Of a stretch of 64,000 nucleotides of DNA, positions 22,379 to 34,281 are shown one piece after another. How positions within the stretch are numbered: the first letter of the stretch is position 1; each line of letters opens with the position of its first letter. The notes beneath the pieces were generated by a model. That model searched no databases, was not told the origin of the DNA, and saw only the letters and a program-made list of their open reading frames with translations. A program made the position numbers and the translations under genes. This DNA is from Eublepharis macularius (taxonomy: Eukaryota; Chordata; Lepidosauria; Squamata; Eublepharidae). The DNA lies in the NCBI RefSeq assembly GCF_028583425.1, contig NC_072790.1, positions 64,876,052 through 64,940,051 of the forward strand, written 5' to 3'.

Positions 22379-23984
22379 AACTTAAACAGTTTTATAGCAC
22401 TGTAAGGCACCTTGGGTGCCAATAAGTATTTTCTAATTTTGATAGTAATGACTGGACAGCTAAGGGAAATACTCTCAGGAGAAAATGTACTGTTCACCTT
22501 TCTTTAAAAATATACACTTATGTTCTAGTGATGCCATGCAATCACAGGAGCATTTTAAATTAATATTTCTAAACCTGAAATTATATAATTAGAACAATAA
22601 GTTATAAATATCCTGATTTCTTGACACAGTACAAACACTTTGAATGATAAAAATTCAAGCACTAGATCAAAAACTTCCTCCCTACCATTTAACAGTATTC
22701 CAATACTGAACCAATAATAGCCAGTTTATATTTTTTAAAAACCTGGTTAGCATTGGTTCAGTAATTTCTCTTTTCCCATGGCAATTTATAGGCCTTAAAC
22801 TTGTCCACAAGCATCATGAACCAAGTTTTAGACACATCACATCAGTTTTCGGTATAATCATTTAGTTTCTGACATGATCATTGCATCTCAAAAAGAGATC
22901 AGATCTTGAACTTGTCATTTTATTAAATCTTGCATGGTGTTAATAACATCTGTATATAAGCTTCAGATCAGGAGTTCTGGTGTCCATGCAGGGCTGCAAG
23001 GCCTTCCCCACCACTTCAGAAAACATAGTCTGTACATACAAGTGTAGTTCTGCCCACTCAGTTCAAATGCATGGACCATCTTTTTCATGGAACTTGTATG
23101 TGTGCATCAGAATGCCCATGATGCGCTGAGTACGGCCACAGGCATGTATGAGACACAGCACAATTTCCGTAGCACAAACACACAAAGTATGTTTTACTAC
23201 CTAAATATATTCTCAATATTCTCTTTAGAGCATTTAGAAAGGAAGAAGGAAGCCTACTCCTCAGAGCACTCCGCCACCACAATCCCTGGGAATAATACTG
23301 GTTGTACAGTTCAGCCTTTGCAATTCCTGCCCCTTAAAAGCATTCTCTAAAACCAGAAAGTGATGAAATAAAGTGAGTTGTCAGTTAATTTAGTGGAATG
23401 TTTGGCATTACAGGTTGAAGAAACAATCAAAAGCCTCTCTTTTTTTAAAAAAAAAAAATCCATTGACCTTTACTTGTAGTTTTGATTGTGCAAAGAATGT
23501 AGAATCCAATCAAAAAAGGATTCTTCTATGGCTGTATCTAAAGCAATGAAAAGGCCTCTTTTGCACATTATCTTCATCACACATGTGCCCTGAGAGATTA
23601 ATGACTGTCTAGTGGCCTTGTGAAATGGGGTTATATTTTAAAAGTTAATTTGATTTTTAGAGAGGTTGGCAATTCCAGCAGGATTTCCCATAATGAATAT
23701 AACAGAGTATCTCCCAATACAGGAGGTTAAAGGGAAGAACAATTTTAGGACATTTAGTCATTGTAATAATGCTGCCATTGTTATTGTTGTTGTTGTTATA
23801 CAATTAAATCCGCTTTCTTATTACTCTTTGGAGTTTATATTACACCAATTTACACTCCCAGCTGTGTCATACCCAGTCCGTAGTTTCTCAAATGTGAGCT
23901 ACTGCAGCTCAACTCTGCCTAGAAGCCACATTCTTTCAACTGAGGGTTCTTTATTCTAGAAGGATGGATGATAGTCCATTACAG
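22379..23984. other. DST intron 2, unannotated stretch
   Basis: There is no supported gene or named repeat. A poly-A/T stretch at 23442-23458 may mark an old retrotransposed tail. Confidence 0.35.
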
Positions 23985-24160
23985 CAAAACAAAGAAAGCC
24001 TAGTGGCATTTGAGAAGTTGATAGAATTATCATGGTGTAAAGCTTTCATGGACTAGAGTCTATTTCATGCATTTATTGAAGCAGGAACTAGTTCATGAAA
24101 GTTTACACCATAATACATATGTTAAGATTTCAAAATGCCACTGGATTATGTTTTGGTAAT
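23985..24160. mobile_element. Degraded palindromic Penelope-like copy
   Basis: The left part AGCCTAGTGGCATTTGAGAA...GGTGTAAAGCTTTCATG is mirrored by CATGAAAGTTTACACC...AAAATGCCACTGGATT. The hammerhead boxes are no longer readable. Confidence 0.45.
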
Positions 24161-25051
24161 AGTGAGAGAAAAGCACACTTGACACTTGTTTTGTTTTTCT
24201 TATTTCATATTCTAGATCCAAATGTCCAGATGCAACCTTATGAGCCTGAATCCCAATATTCTCATCAGCAAAATGGAAGTGGATGGGCTGACAGAAACCC
24301 AGAGATAATTGACCAGGTATTCCTGCTCTCCTCCTATTGACAACAGGACAATATAGGCCTTAACAATGGAACTCTGTGTGTTCTTTCTCTATTAATAACA
24401 CAGACCTGACCCCACCTCCTACTTTAGGCTATAACTAACCCCTCATTTGCATCAGAGATGGGCAGAACTCCCCTCAAGAAGATATGGGTCAAAAGTGCAA
24501 GAAGCAGGTCATCACACTATGTATTCTGGGAAATGCAAAGCCAGCTACAGTACATTTAAACAGCATTATGGGATGTTGAAAATATGAAAGAAAAATTCTA
24601 TCAAAACATAATCTATAAATGCAGACAAAATTTATGCCAGGAAGAATACTTCTTCTTCACCTCTCTCCCAACACTACCACAAGGACTGAGGAGCAACTGT
24701 ATTGGTGAGAATCAAGATTTCTCTCATTTTCTTAAGGTTTATTCTGCAAATTAGTTGTGGAAAAGGGAAACAAAGCAATGCATGTCTAGTAATTTCTCAT
24801 TAATAAAACGATGCCTTTTGCTCCAGAAGTCTGTTCTGGGAGTTTTATTTAGACACTCCATTCTTCAAGAAGTTGATTAAATGCCATGCACAGAGTTTTG
24901 CTTGAAACATGAGAAAAAGAAAGGTGAACCCAGGAGTCCCATAGTTTTGGATTCTAACTAAATCCTGGGAACCAGCTCTCAGCCATCAGGATGGAGGAAC
25001 GGGAGATTGCTGAAGAGGGGATGGCCCTTACAAGCTTATAAACCCAGGATG
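24161..25051. other. DST intron 2, unannotated stretch
   Basis: Nothing I can name. Confidence 0.3.
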
Positions 25052-25280
25052 TAAGGTTGCCAGCCTCCAGGTAGTGGATGGAGATCGCCCAGAACTGCAA
25101 CTGGTCTCCAGGCCACAGAGATCAGTTCACCTGGAGAAAATAGCTACTTTGGGGGGTGGACTCTATGGAACCATGCCATGCCAAGGTCCTTTCCCTCCCC
25201 AAACCCCACTTTCTCCAGATTTCTCCAGGTTTTACCCCCTAGATCTCCAGGAATTTCCCAACTTGGAGCTGGCAACCCTA
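25052..25280. mobile_element. hAT-type MITE (copy 2, best preserved)
   Basis: The ends are TAAGGTTGCCAGCCTCC and GGAGCTGGCAACCCTA. The 8-bp duplication CCAGGATG is exact (25044-25051 and 25281-25288). An 8-bp TSD with a TAGGGTTGCC terminus is typical of hAT. The 229-bp body has no transposase frame. Confidence 0.9.
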
Positions 25281-26319
25281 CCAGGATGCTATTCATGTAG
25301 AATAACAGGAAGCATTTACAATTAGCATGTATCTTGGGTACTAATGCTAGGAACTAGTTCCTAGCCACAACTAAGATGCACTTGCCTAAAGAGAAACCAT
25401 CATGATTTAGAAATTGATGAGCTTGAGATGTTACTCCTGCAATATAACAGGGGCACTTAGGGCTTTGCTTCTTCTTGCAACCAGAAAAACCACTGAGGGG
25501 AAAACTGGCAAATAAGGCAATGAGCTTCTAGCATCAAACCTAAAGAAAATAACCCTGTTTAGGATTGCACTGCAGGAATGATAACTGAGCGCACACACAC
25601 AATTAGGGTAACACACTGGATCATATGCCACTGATTGCACCACTTTGTAACATGTAACAGCCCATTAATTTTACTTCTGAGTGTAGTCTCAGTGCACGGT
25701 AGAGTTTGTGATATCAGCAAAAACTGACCTATTATATATTATGTTTACATGTGCTAAATGATGAGATACATGCGTCTCACAAGTCTATGGATTAAGCAGC
25801 AGTGTCATGACAAACTCTGAATAAATACCATGAGGACTAATTTCTCCTGTTGCAGTTTAGAGATTCCCATGGCTGTTGCCTCAAGATGAGGTTATGGGTA
25901 CATGGGAGGCACTCACACCCAACCCTTCAGTTGCCCTCCACAGTTTACAGCAGATCAGATTTATTAATACGATCTATGACCAACACAAGTCATAGGAATA
26001 TAATTCTTTAAAAAATAATAAAATCATATAGAACGAAATGCAGTTCTCGAAGAAATACAGATCTTAAAATTCATAACTTACAAGGATACACCCATTTGAA
26101 GTTTCAGGTAGTGCAGCTGAAATCAGGAATTAAATTTTTAGATTGTTAACATTTCTGTTTGGTTCGTAAGATTTCCTGGCGGATTTTACAGACAGCTATG
26201 AGGAATCTCACGCAGAGTGCTGTGACCTATGGGTTAACACCTATTAGAAGCATCCTAATAATCTGTAGGTCAGAGCAGCCAGGATACCTTCTAAGTAGAG
26301 GGGAAATGATCTTTAAGCA
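25281..26319. other. DST intron 2, unannotated stretch
   Basis: It contains a short TTTAGGATTGCACTGCAGG fragment (25558) of the palindromic MITE family. Nothing else is recognised. Confidence 0.35.
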
Positions 26320-26620
26320 GATATATTGTCGAAGGCTTTCACGGCCGGAGAACGATGGTTGTTGTGGATTTTCCGGGCTGTATAGCCGTGGTCTTGGCAT
26401 TGTAGTTCCTGACGTTTCGCCAGCAGCTGTGATTGGCATCTTCAGAGGTGTAGTACCAAAAGACAGAGATCTCTCAGTGTCACAGTCACTGAGACACTGA
26501 GAGATCTCTGTCTTTTGGTGCTACACCTCTGAAGATGCCAGTCACAGCTGCTGGCGAAACGTCAGGAACTACAATGCCAAGACCATGGCTATACAGCCCG
26601 GAAAATCCACAACAACCATC
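26320..26620 (-). mobile_element. Head-to-head Penelope-like copy with two hammerhead cores
   Basis: The 12-bp duplication GATCTTTAAGCA flanks it exactly (26308-26319, 26621-26632). Arms 26353-26481 and about 26493-26621 are inverted copies, roughly 95% alike by eye. The plus strand carries CTGAAGATGCCAGTCACAGC, then TGCTGGCGAAACGTCAGG, with CTGAAGA at 26529 and GAAA at 26556. The minus strand carries the same layout, with CTGAAGA at 26445-26439 and GAAA at 26418-26415. The left end extends past the arm into TTGTCGAAGGCTTTCACGGC, the usual 3' end of this family. Confidence 0.85.
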
Positions 26621-26632
26621 GATCTTTAAGCA

Positions 26633-27798
26633 AGTTTCTTGATATAGTTTTTCAAGACATGTTTAATGCACGCTTGCCAGTCATTTATTTAAATAGTTTT
26701 GTCACTATTCAATTTCTCAAGAAGGACCATAACTTGAGTAGACTCCACAAACATTCCATAAAAGCCACTTCACTACTATTTGTGACACTGTTCCTATTTC
26801 ATACTTGGAATCCTTAGCATACTTCCATGGAAGTGCATTCACTGAAATGAATGGGGATGGGCTATAAGATTGATTTTTATTGGGACAGAGCTCCTATCAT
26901 CTAACCTGTGCCAATAGTTTTGTGATTTTTTGACCATTATTCTTTGAGGATGACATTATGTCCAATATATGCACATTATATGTAATACAACAAGTCATGT
27001 TTCAAATTATAGTTCAAGAGATGAATAACTAAAGCTCAAAGTCAGGAAGTTATTTCCTATGCTACTTATATATTCTGTGATTACGTCTTAAAACATCAGG
27101 TTATAGGATTAGTAAAGAATTGGTTTTGAATTTGTTTTCACAAAAAGGTTTTTCTAAATGGTACTTAACTATTCAATGACTTACAGTATTAAAAAATAAT
27201 GTTATGCACATGTCAAAGTAAAGCAATTAAACATTAAATAAATGTTAAACATTACAAATGTGGATTCCAGCGTATTGAAGTTCTCTGGATATAAAGCAAA
27301 ATCTATTACTGATGTAATCATGAACACTACCAATATTATAATTTACCACAGTCTACAAATTGTTCCATCCTGCAAAATGGTACAATACATTCATTCAAAT
27401 ACTAAACATGTTTGCTTGAAAGTAAATTCTACTGAGTTTGATGGGACTAATAAGTAAATGTGCATTGAATTCCAGCCTTAATATATAATCTTTTTGTATA
27501 ACAAATTGCAAAGGAAAGTTTAATAAAAGTACAGTATCACAGAGAAGCAAAATATAAATATGTAGAGAGGGTTAACAAAGCAGTATAAAGACTTCCATAT
27601 TGCATGTTTCACTCCAACCCTCAAACTACTTACTGATGACTAGGCCTGATTAAGTCAATAGAACAACTTCAAATTAAGGACAAAATCTAGTAAATTAAAC
27701 TATCTAAAGTTATACAAATTTCAATGGGAGAAATTTCTTCCAATGCTTAACTCTCCAGTGGATACTAAAACACTTAAATCTGACTGAATTATTCCTGT
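26633..27798. other. DST intron 2, unannotated stretch
   Basis: AT-rich, with no gene or named element. Confidence 0.35.
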
Positions 27799-28025
27799 GC
27801 AGCCCGATCCTACACATATTTTCTCAGGAATCAATATTATTCAGTTGAATGAGACTCCTAAGTAAGTGTTCCTATGACAGCATTTTAAGCGTTCAGCTGC
27901 AAAACCATATGGATGTTTCCTCAGAAGTAAGAACCACTGATTTCAGTGGGGCTTACTTTCAAGTAAATGTTTGTAGGCCTGTAGCAGAACTTACCTCTGA
28001 ATAAATATGCACAGGATTAGGCTGC
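27799..28025. mobile_element. Possible MITE with diverged TIRs
   Basis: The ends GCAGCCCGATCCTACACAT and ATATGCACAGGATTAGGCTGC are inverted with a few mismatches. The interior contains the CTGATTTCAGTGGGGCTTAC motif common to small reptile MITEs. No TSD is identified. Confidence 0.5.
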
Positions 28026-28515
28026 ATGACAATCAGAAATTAAAACTAATAATATTTAGTAGTCATAATGCTGATAGTAAACAGAACCTATTAATTGCTG
28101 TAGAGGAAATGTTAAATAAAGGTTCAATAAAGCTTTGAAGCTTAGAGAGAAATCAGCCACTGTCATGAGAAGAAAGTAACTTGACCACTTTAATTTTCCA
28201 GTGGGATTTGGCTCCTATTTCAAGGGAGAATCAATTGTCCTTGAACATGAACAGCAAGAGAGAAGCAGCTCTATAACTGTCCCTCTAGAACAGAATTCCA
28301 GTAAATTGCTTTGAAAGGATGTTCTTAATGTACAAATCTTTTTTTAAAAAAATCAGTCCAGTGGAAAAAATATTAAATGCCAGAAGCATAAAGTAACCTT
28401 GAGTTATTGTGAGAAGATTAAATATGCTCTGTTCCTTTAAATCTGTGAAGGCTGCTGAGAATGTCTGACTACTGACTGAACACAGAAGGCAGATTATGGG
28501 TTTTTTTTAAACTTC

Positions 28516-28730
28516 TTTTATACACCACTTTTCTCCCCAAGGAGGACGCAAAGCAGCTTACATCATTCCTCTCTCCTCCATTTTTCCTTACAACAACCTT
28601 GTGAGGTAGGTTAGGCTAAGAGTGTGTGACTGGCCCAAGGTCACCCAGCAAGCTTCCATGGCAGCGCAGGGAATTGAGCCTTGGTCACCCAGATCCTAGT
28701 GTGTTATTCTAGCCACTATACCAAACTGGT
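28516..28730 (-). repeat. tRNA-derived SINE with L2-type tail
   Basis: On the minus strand it reads a tRNA-like head, then GGGTGACCTTGGGCCAGTCA, then CACAAGGTTGTTGTAAGG. It ends GGGGAGAAAAGTGGTGTATA, an L2-like 3' end. The same family is at 34062-34281, and in plus orientation at 47882-48100. Confidence 0.7.
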
Positions 28731-29218
28731 ATAGAGCTATCCTATGTTCCTAGTTAGCAGAAACAACTTTCTGCGATCTGGATGATAAAGTGAAAGCTGG
28801 GAGGCCCTTATTCTATAGTTCTATCATTACAGCAGCCGAAAATGGAACGGCAGCCAACTCTCAATCCTATACACAACACTGATTCTCTAAAGTTATACTA
28901 ATGCCAGCACCCTTTAGGTTTGATGACTGACTACCAAGCATCCTAAGTTCCCTAAATACTATTATTAATAGTATTATTTAATTGTTCTGTAAAACAAAGG
29001 GAAGCTTTTACATACACATACAAAAACATACACAGTTAAATTAGGCTAATGGTATATTTAACTATATCAGTAACATATTGTGTTAAAATAGTAAGATTTT
29101 CAAGCAATATTTTTAAAAGGTGGCTAGTACTCTTAACAGAAAAATAAATGCTTTCAATGATTTGTACTTTGGTAAGAAAACTTGTTCTGACCTTGAGATT
29201 GCGTGCTAAATAAATTAC

Positions 29219-29253
29219 CTCAGAACGAAAGTGATGGGTTCTCATTACAGCAT
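29219..29253 (-). CDS. DST: Dystonin, exon 2 (35-nt exon)
   Basis: This is the second coding exon of the membrane-anchored dystonin isoform. On the minus strand a CCATTCCAG acceptor precedes it and a GTAATT donor follows GAG. Joined to the last base of exon 1 it gives D-AVMRTHHFRSE, which continues exon 1 exactly in frame (phase 1 in, phase 0 out). The human protein, as I recall it, reads DAVLRSHHFRSE at this point. The dystonin calponin-homology, plakin and spectrin-repeat exons should lie further along the minus strand, outside the window. No third exon was found between position 1 and 29218, so the next intron is at least 29 kb. Confidence rests on the exact splice frame plus the protein match. 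Confidence 0.85.
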
Positions 29254-29639
29254 CTGGAATGGAAAGGTGAAAAAAAAAGTCAGGACCACATCAGACTTTG
29301 TTTCAGTCATTTGAAGTTTAAAACACCCATTAACTCCGCCACCCTTCAAGTGATCTGAAAGCTCCCCTAAGCAGAGCTAGCTGTAGAAGCCACCATATAT
29401 ATTTAATTCATCCCCTCAGAGTTGATGGGAAAGTTCTAGTGTACTTGAGCAATTGCGGGGGAAGTGAGGAGCGGTTCCCTGCCAGCAGCTTAAAAATTTC
29501 ATTCAGGGATGGGGTGGAGACTAGGCTGTCGCAGTCTCTGCTCTTCCTCAAATCCCCTTTCCCAAATATCTACCAGAGATGAGATCCTTCTTAGCAACTC
29601 ATCACACCTTGGCCAGGCAGTGGCCCTTGCAGCTTGCAA

Positions 29640-31090
29640 GACTTTCAGGTCCTTCCCTTGGCCGGGAGGCTCTTACCTCGGCTCCTTGAGCGTCCCGAAA
29701 AGACCGATTTGATCGGATGCCTGGCTTTCTGGAGCTTGCGGTGCCAGCAGCAGAAGAACAGAATCGTGGCGACGGTCCCCAGCAGGAGAAGCAGCAAGAA
29801 GAGGGCGCATTGGATGCTGTAAGGTCTCAGCAAAACCAAGAAAGCGGCGGCGATCATGGCTCAGGGGTGCGGGGAGCGCCTCCTTCCCTTCTCCCCAGGT
29901 CGGGGTGGCCGGGAGCTGGGAAGTGGGGAGAAGAGGTAAAGGGGCCGAGGAGCGACGCGAGCCTTGGAGAAAGGGCAGCTTGCCTGGGTAGGTAGCCGGA
30001 GGAGGAAGAGGAGGTGGAGCCTTCCCTGGTCCTGGTGGCTCTGGAGCCGGGCTGCAGCAGACGCAGCCCTCAGACGTGTCAGTGATTCCGCCAGGAGGAG
30101 AGAGGGACTCTCGGTCTATGACTCAGCAGGCGAGAAGGCGGCTGCAGCAGCAGCAACAGGGATTTTTTTTTTTTTTGCACACGCATGTGAGAGAGAGAGA
30201 GAGAGAGAGAGAGAGGAGGGAGAGGATGGACAGAGCCAGCGCCGACCGCTCTGCTGCAGCAGCAGCACCTAAGCTGCAGCCCTGCCTGGAGACAGGGAGA
30301 GGGCACCCCACCGGAGCAGCGGATTCTGCAGCGCGGCAGCCCAGTCTCGCTGCGGCGGCTGCCCGCTGCCGTCTTGCACCTCCAGCATCTCAGCGCTGCC
30401 CTGGAGCGGGGACGTCTCTGGCACGCGGAGGAGGAGGAGGTCGCTGCTGCTGCTGCTGCCCATCCGGATGGAAAGCGGCTCTGACTGCAGAAGAGGGCGG
30501 GAGGCGAAGAAGAGGGAGACTCCCGAAGTTTGCCGCTCTCGCTGCCGCCTGCTCGGGGGGGAAGGGGTCGGACTTCGCCCTCCTTCTCCTGCTGGGGGGC
30601 TGCCGTGGGGGAGATGACATCACGAGTCGCTGCGGAGGGAAAATGGCTGCTTGAGGCGGCGAGCAAAGGGGTGGTCAGGAGGAGGGGGCAGCGAAGGCAG
30701 GCCGGGGGGCGTCGTTGCCCCGTCCGGAGAGGAGCGCCGCATCGGGCACCCCCAGGCTGATTAGGCGAGGGACGCGGCGAGGTCGGCGCGCCATCCGCTG
30801 CCCTTCACTTGGCCGCGGATTAGGGGCTGCCTTCCTCTCCTTCCCCAGGCAGACCTGGCCGGTCTTGAGGAGAAGGCAAGACGCGGGGAAGTGAGGGCGA
30901 ACGAGAAGCCAAATGGGGGAGAAGCGCCCCCCCCATCCCCAGTCCCCGCTTCTCTTGCTTCCTCGTGTGCAGCGCCCGGCAAACGAGCAGAAGGCTTGTC
31001 TGACACGCTTGTTCCCGAAGGGAACGAATGCAGTTGGCGACCAAGCTGGTTTTAAAACCGGGAAAGAGCACCTCTGCTGCACTCCTCATC
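29640..31090 (-). promoter_or_regulatory. DST: CpG island and promoter region of DST
   Basis: G+C and CpG are far above the surrounding AT-rich DNA from about 29.64 to 31.09 kb. The island covers DST exon 1 and extends 1.2 kb upstream of its ATG. It includes GC-box-like GGGGCGG/CCGCCC-rich runs, a poly-T tract (30164-30176), a (GA)n run (30189-30215) and CAG/CTG clusters (30138-30152, 30441-30458). No TATA box is convincing. Long frames on both strands here are a consequence of high G+C. The 5' UTR and transcription start must lie in this block. Confidence 0.75.
29677..29857 (-). CDS. DST: Dystonin, first coding exon (N-terminal transmembrane isoform)
   Basis: Dystonin (BPAG1) is a giant plakin that links actin, microtubules and membranes. 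This exon encodes the 60-residue N-terminus of the isoform that carries a membrane anchor ahead of the actin-binding domain. The ATG is at 29857-29855. The product begins MIAAAFLVLLRPYSIQCALF and continues through a Leu-rich membrane span (about residues 15-37, ending ILFFCCW). A basic stretch follows (HRKLQKARHPIK), then SVFSGRSRSR. The GTAAGA donor follows base 29677, in phase 1, and joins exon 2 perfectly. It sits in a CpG island, consistent with a promoter-proximal first exon. The human counterpart as I remember it differs by only a few conservative changes. The 5' UTR length cannot be read from sequence alone. Confidence 0.88.
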
Positions 31091-31989
31091 CGGCTTGGAC
31101 TACAGATGGCAACGTTATTATCGGGTTGTTATTGGGGATCAGTTCAGTCATGAATCAGAAAACAGCCATTTTTGCTGTTCTCTGTGTTTGTTGTTATTTA
31201 GTGGTCTACAGATTGGCCTGCAAGGCCACGTTTAGAGGGGAAAGGCAGGAAAGAAAATTCAAGACCCAACATATAGAATGTACCAGTGGAATGCTTGTGT
31301 GACAGGAACAGTTCACACTGAACTGTTTTCTTTTTGCCTTCTTTTGAGAGACAAGTTGTTAGTGTCCCTGATATGTCGAAGCTTTACTGCATGTTTGCTA
31401 ATGAAGGTATGTTATTTTCTTATTTAGCATATAAATTCAAAAACTAGGCAACAGAAATGGATGTTATGCATTACACTAGGCCAGCATTCTCTTCCAGTAC
31501 CAAATTCCAGAGGGCTTGCCCTTTTCTTAGCATAAACATGACAGCGATGGGACAGAAGCATATAACTGTGTCCATCAGTAATCTCCCTCAGTTGTTACAA
31601 GTGCAGAGTTAGCACAGCAGAGATCCAAACCCTAGGTGGATGTTGTGCAAGTATTGCACACACAACTATTTTGCATGTGTAGCTGCGGAGCAAGTAGGGG
31701 GCTATTTGGGCTAGGCCTCAAGTTCAAAGGAGGCCTCAAATTTAGACTTTTGTCTCCATTTCTGATATTTGATTAGTTGCCTTGGTTTTATGCACATCAT
31801 ATGTCATCACTGTTAATTTTTATTATTGTTGGGGGCTTCAAAAGTAGAATTGGTTCAAGCCTTGTTGGACCTCTGAAAGGGCCCACATAGCTGCCCAGTT
31901 TAAATGAGATTCTAGGCATTTTTAAGGTCATATGAGTAAGTTCCTCTGCCCCATCAACATCAGAGTTCAATTAGTCTGCTAAAGGAAAA
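31091..31989. other. Intergenic, no recognised element
   Basis: This is the transition out of the CpG island. The frame that crosses from the island to 31302 on the plus strand resembles no known protein. Confidence 0.35.
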
Positions 31990-32125
31990 ACAAAGAGTCT
32001 TGTGGAAACAAAAAGATTTATTGTGGCATAAACTTCTGTGGGCTTCACCTGCCACTGTGACAATGGAAGCTTATATGTAATAAATCTCAGTCAAGTTGTC
32101 ACAAGACTCCTTTTTGTTTTATTTT
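31990..32125. mobile_element. Degraded Penelope-like palindromic copy
   Basis: AGAGTCTTGTGGAAACAAAA and AGATTTATTGTGGCATAAAC at the left are mirrored by GAAGCTTATATGTAATAAAT and TTGTCACAAGACTCCTTTTT at the right. It is a sister subfamily of the 34456 copy. The hammerhead boxes are lost. Confidence 0.5.
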
Positions 32126-32315
32126 CCTATAGTGAAATACAATTTGTTGTATCTCTTGTCTAACACTAGTGTAAAAACCAAATAACTTTTGCAAATTGTA
32201 GACTCTCCTCTACTTTTTGAAATGATAACAAATCTTACACCATGACCTATAGGTTCACTAGCCTAGAACATTTTCTTGCCACACTTTGATCATTTTAATA
32301 CCTAATAACATCTAA

Positions 32316-32402
32316 GCCTGATAAAGAGACTTGGTGGGCTCAAAAGCTTGCACAATATTTTGTCTCAGTTTGGTCGGTCCTAATAAACGGTATTACATGG
32401 GT
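32316..32402 (+). mobile_element. Degraded hammerhead-like repeat
   Basis: CTGATAAAGAGACTTGGTGG, then CTCAAAAGCTTGCAC and GGTCCTAATAAACGGTATTA, resembles the widespread vertebrate repeat with a hammerhead-like CTGATGA...GAAAGC layout. Both boxes carry substitutions here. Confidence 0.45.
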
Positions 32403-34061
32403 TTTGGAACATAATGCACTACAAAAATATTTCCTTGATGATTTTATCTACTTAATGGCAACCTGGTAGTTGGATTTTGACTGATTTAATAGACACACAA
32501 ACTCAGGAAAACATTTTGAAACTCTTTGAGTAATAATAAAATGTTTTTCATGAACACTGATTAAATTGTAGCCTTTGTGTTTTTATTCACATTTAAACAA
32601 AGCAAATACAGGCATGTTTATGCAACTCCTGAGTTAAAAAAGGGATAAGGGAACAATGTTAGATGTGGTTTACTAAATAAATATGGATTAAAATGCTCAA
32701 TGGGATTCAGTAAATGTTGTTTTATACTTCAGCTCCCATATGTTTGTTAGCTGAATTTATCTTATTTCATGTAAGTGGTAGCAGATGTGCAGTTTCATCC
32801 TATGCATGCTTACTTTGAAAGAAATGTCATATTTTTTATAGAACTTACTTCCAAGTTAGTGTGTATTTATTTGTAGTTCGTCAGGCTGGTCCTATGCACG
32901 CTTATGTTAAAATACTGTTTTGGTAAGTGAGGTGCATGGGATTGCTGTTCTAATTTCTCAGCATTATTTATAAATCAGAGTTGGAATTTTTTTTCAACCT
33001 TGCCTATTGCAATAGGATTACATTCTAAATAGAGAGTGGTGTAATTTACATTAAGAAGTCATGCCCTAGTTCCCAACAGATGCAGCAGTGGTGTATTGCA
33101 TGATGTGATATGGGAAATGCCTCCTGAATTCCGCAGTATACTGCAGTCAGTCACTGTTGATTCATGCAGGTTACTCAGAGATTGTTAATAAGATTTCTGT
33201 CACTTCACTGCAAGGTGAGGCAGATTGTGTGTCTCCTGTGTTCTACCATGCTGCAGTACATTGCTGCAATGTATTGCAGTATGAAGAAACTTTTCAGCAT
33301 CTCTCTTTTGACATTAATGTATTGCAAAATGGAAGGTAGCAGAAGGTTTAGCATGCTGGTAGTGCTTACGATAAATCCTTGCGAAGATGAGCTTTGTCCA
33401 ACACTGCACATATATTGCCACCTTTAACAAGTACAGTGAGAATGAAGGCAAATGCTTATCGTTGTCGATCAATTTAAAAGATGAAAACAGCACATCTGAA
33501 CATGCACAATTCCCACTGACTTTAGCAGGAATATAAAGAAATTCATTTTAGGATTTTTTAAATATTGTGTTTAGTGGTTATATAGCACACCCTTCGGCTT
33601 TAATCCTGCACCCACTAGAAATGCTTGGGTTCTGGGATCTTTAAGTGTGTGTGCAAAACTGAAACTGTGGACTGCAGTACTATGTTATGATCCATACAGC
33701 AAATGGTATATTTATATGAGAGATCAACCACTTAAAACTATTCTGTGTTGCCAATAGCTATATCCTCTTTCTCCTATTCAGTAGCTCTAGCTCTTGTGGA
33801 GGTTCTAGGAGGAAAATGAAGCTTTTCGCAGTTCCTAAGCAACCATGAGGGTGACGATACTTTGCATCAAGTAATTCCAAGCTGTGGTCCAAGACTTCTT
33901 TCAAATGTAATACACAGTAAATTAACTGAATGAGTCAAACCATGTCAATCTGTGGGAAGAGGAGTCTTTTTTTCAAAACAGTAGCAGGGTTAATATTTTT
34001 TCTCATCAGTTTTTCAAACATTGATAGCATCCATCTGATGCCAATAAACATTATTTTATAA
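32403..34061. other. Intergenic, no recognised element
   Basis: AT-rich, with fragments of the short palindromic MITE type (for example TCATCCTATGCATGCTTACT at 32801). No gene is supported. Confidence 0.35.
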
Positions 34062-34281
34062 ACTTATTTATACTCTGCTTTTCTACTCAGTGGAACCCAA
34101 AGCAACTTAAAACTTATTTCTCCCCTCTTCTGTTCACAATAACAACCCTGTGAGGTAGGTTAGGTTGAGAGAGCATAACTGCCCAAGATTGCCCAGAAAG
34201 CTTCCATGGCAGAGTGAAGATTCATATCTGAGTCTTCCAGATCTTATTCCAGTGCTATAACCACTACATCCTGCTGGCTCT
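34062..34281 (-). repeat. tRNA-derived SINE with L2-type tail
   Basis: It is the same family as 28516-28730. The plus strand shows the tail complement TATTTATACTCTGCTTTTCT at the left, CCTGTGAGGTAGGTTAGGTT in the middle, and the tRNA-like head at the right ending CTGCTGGCTC. Confidence 0.7.

Noticed and set aside
30076-30666. Long overlapping open frames on both strands (about 190 codons)
   Set aside because: They lie in the CpG island, overlap each other in antisense, are built of low-complexity Arg/Ser/Ala/Gly/Leu runs and cross poly-T and (GA)n tracts. High G+C explains the lack of stops.
30913-31302. 129-codon plus-strand frame leaving the CpG island, a possible bidirectional partner of DST
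   Set aside because: No protein similarity is recognised, no donor site fits, and composition changes half way.
33160-33430. Overlapping frames with TGCAGTA/TACTGCA-rich repeats
   Set aside because: Local short inverted repeats explain frames on both strands. No protein is recognised.
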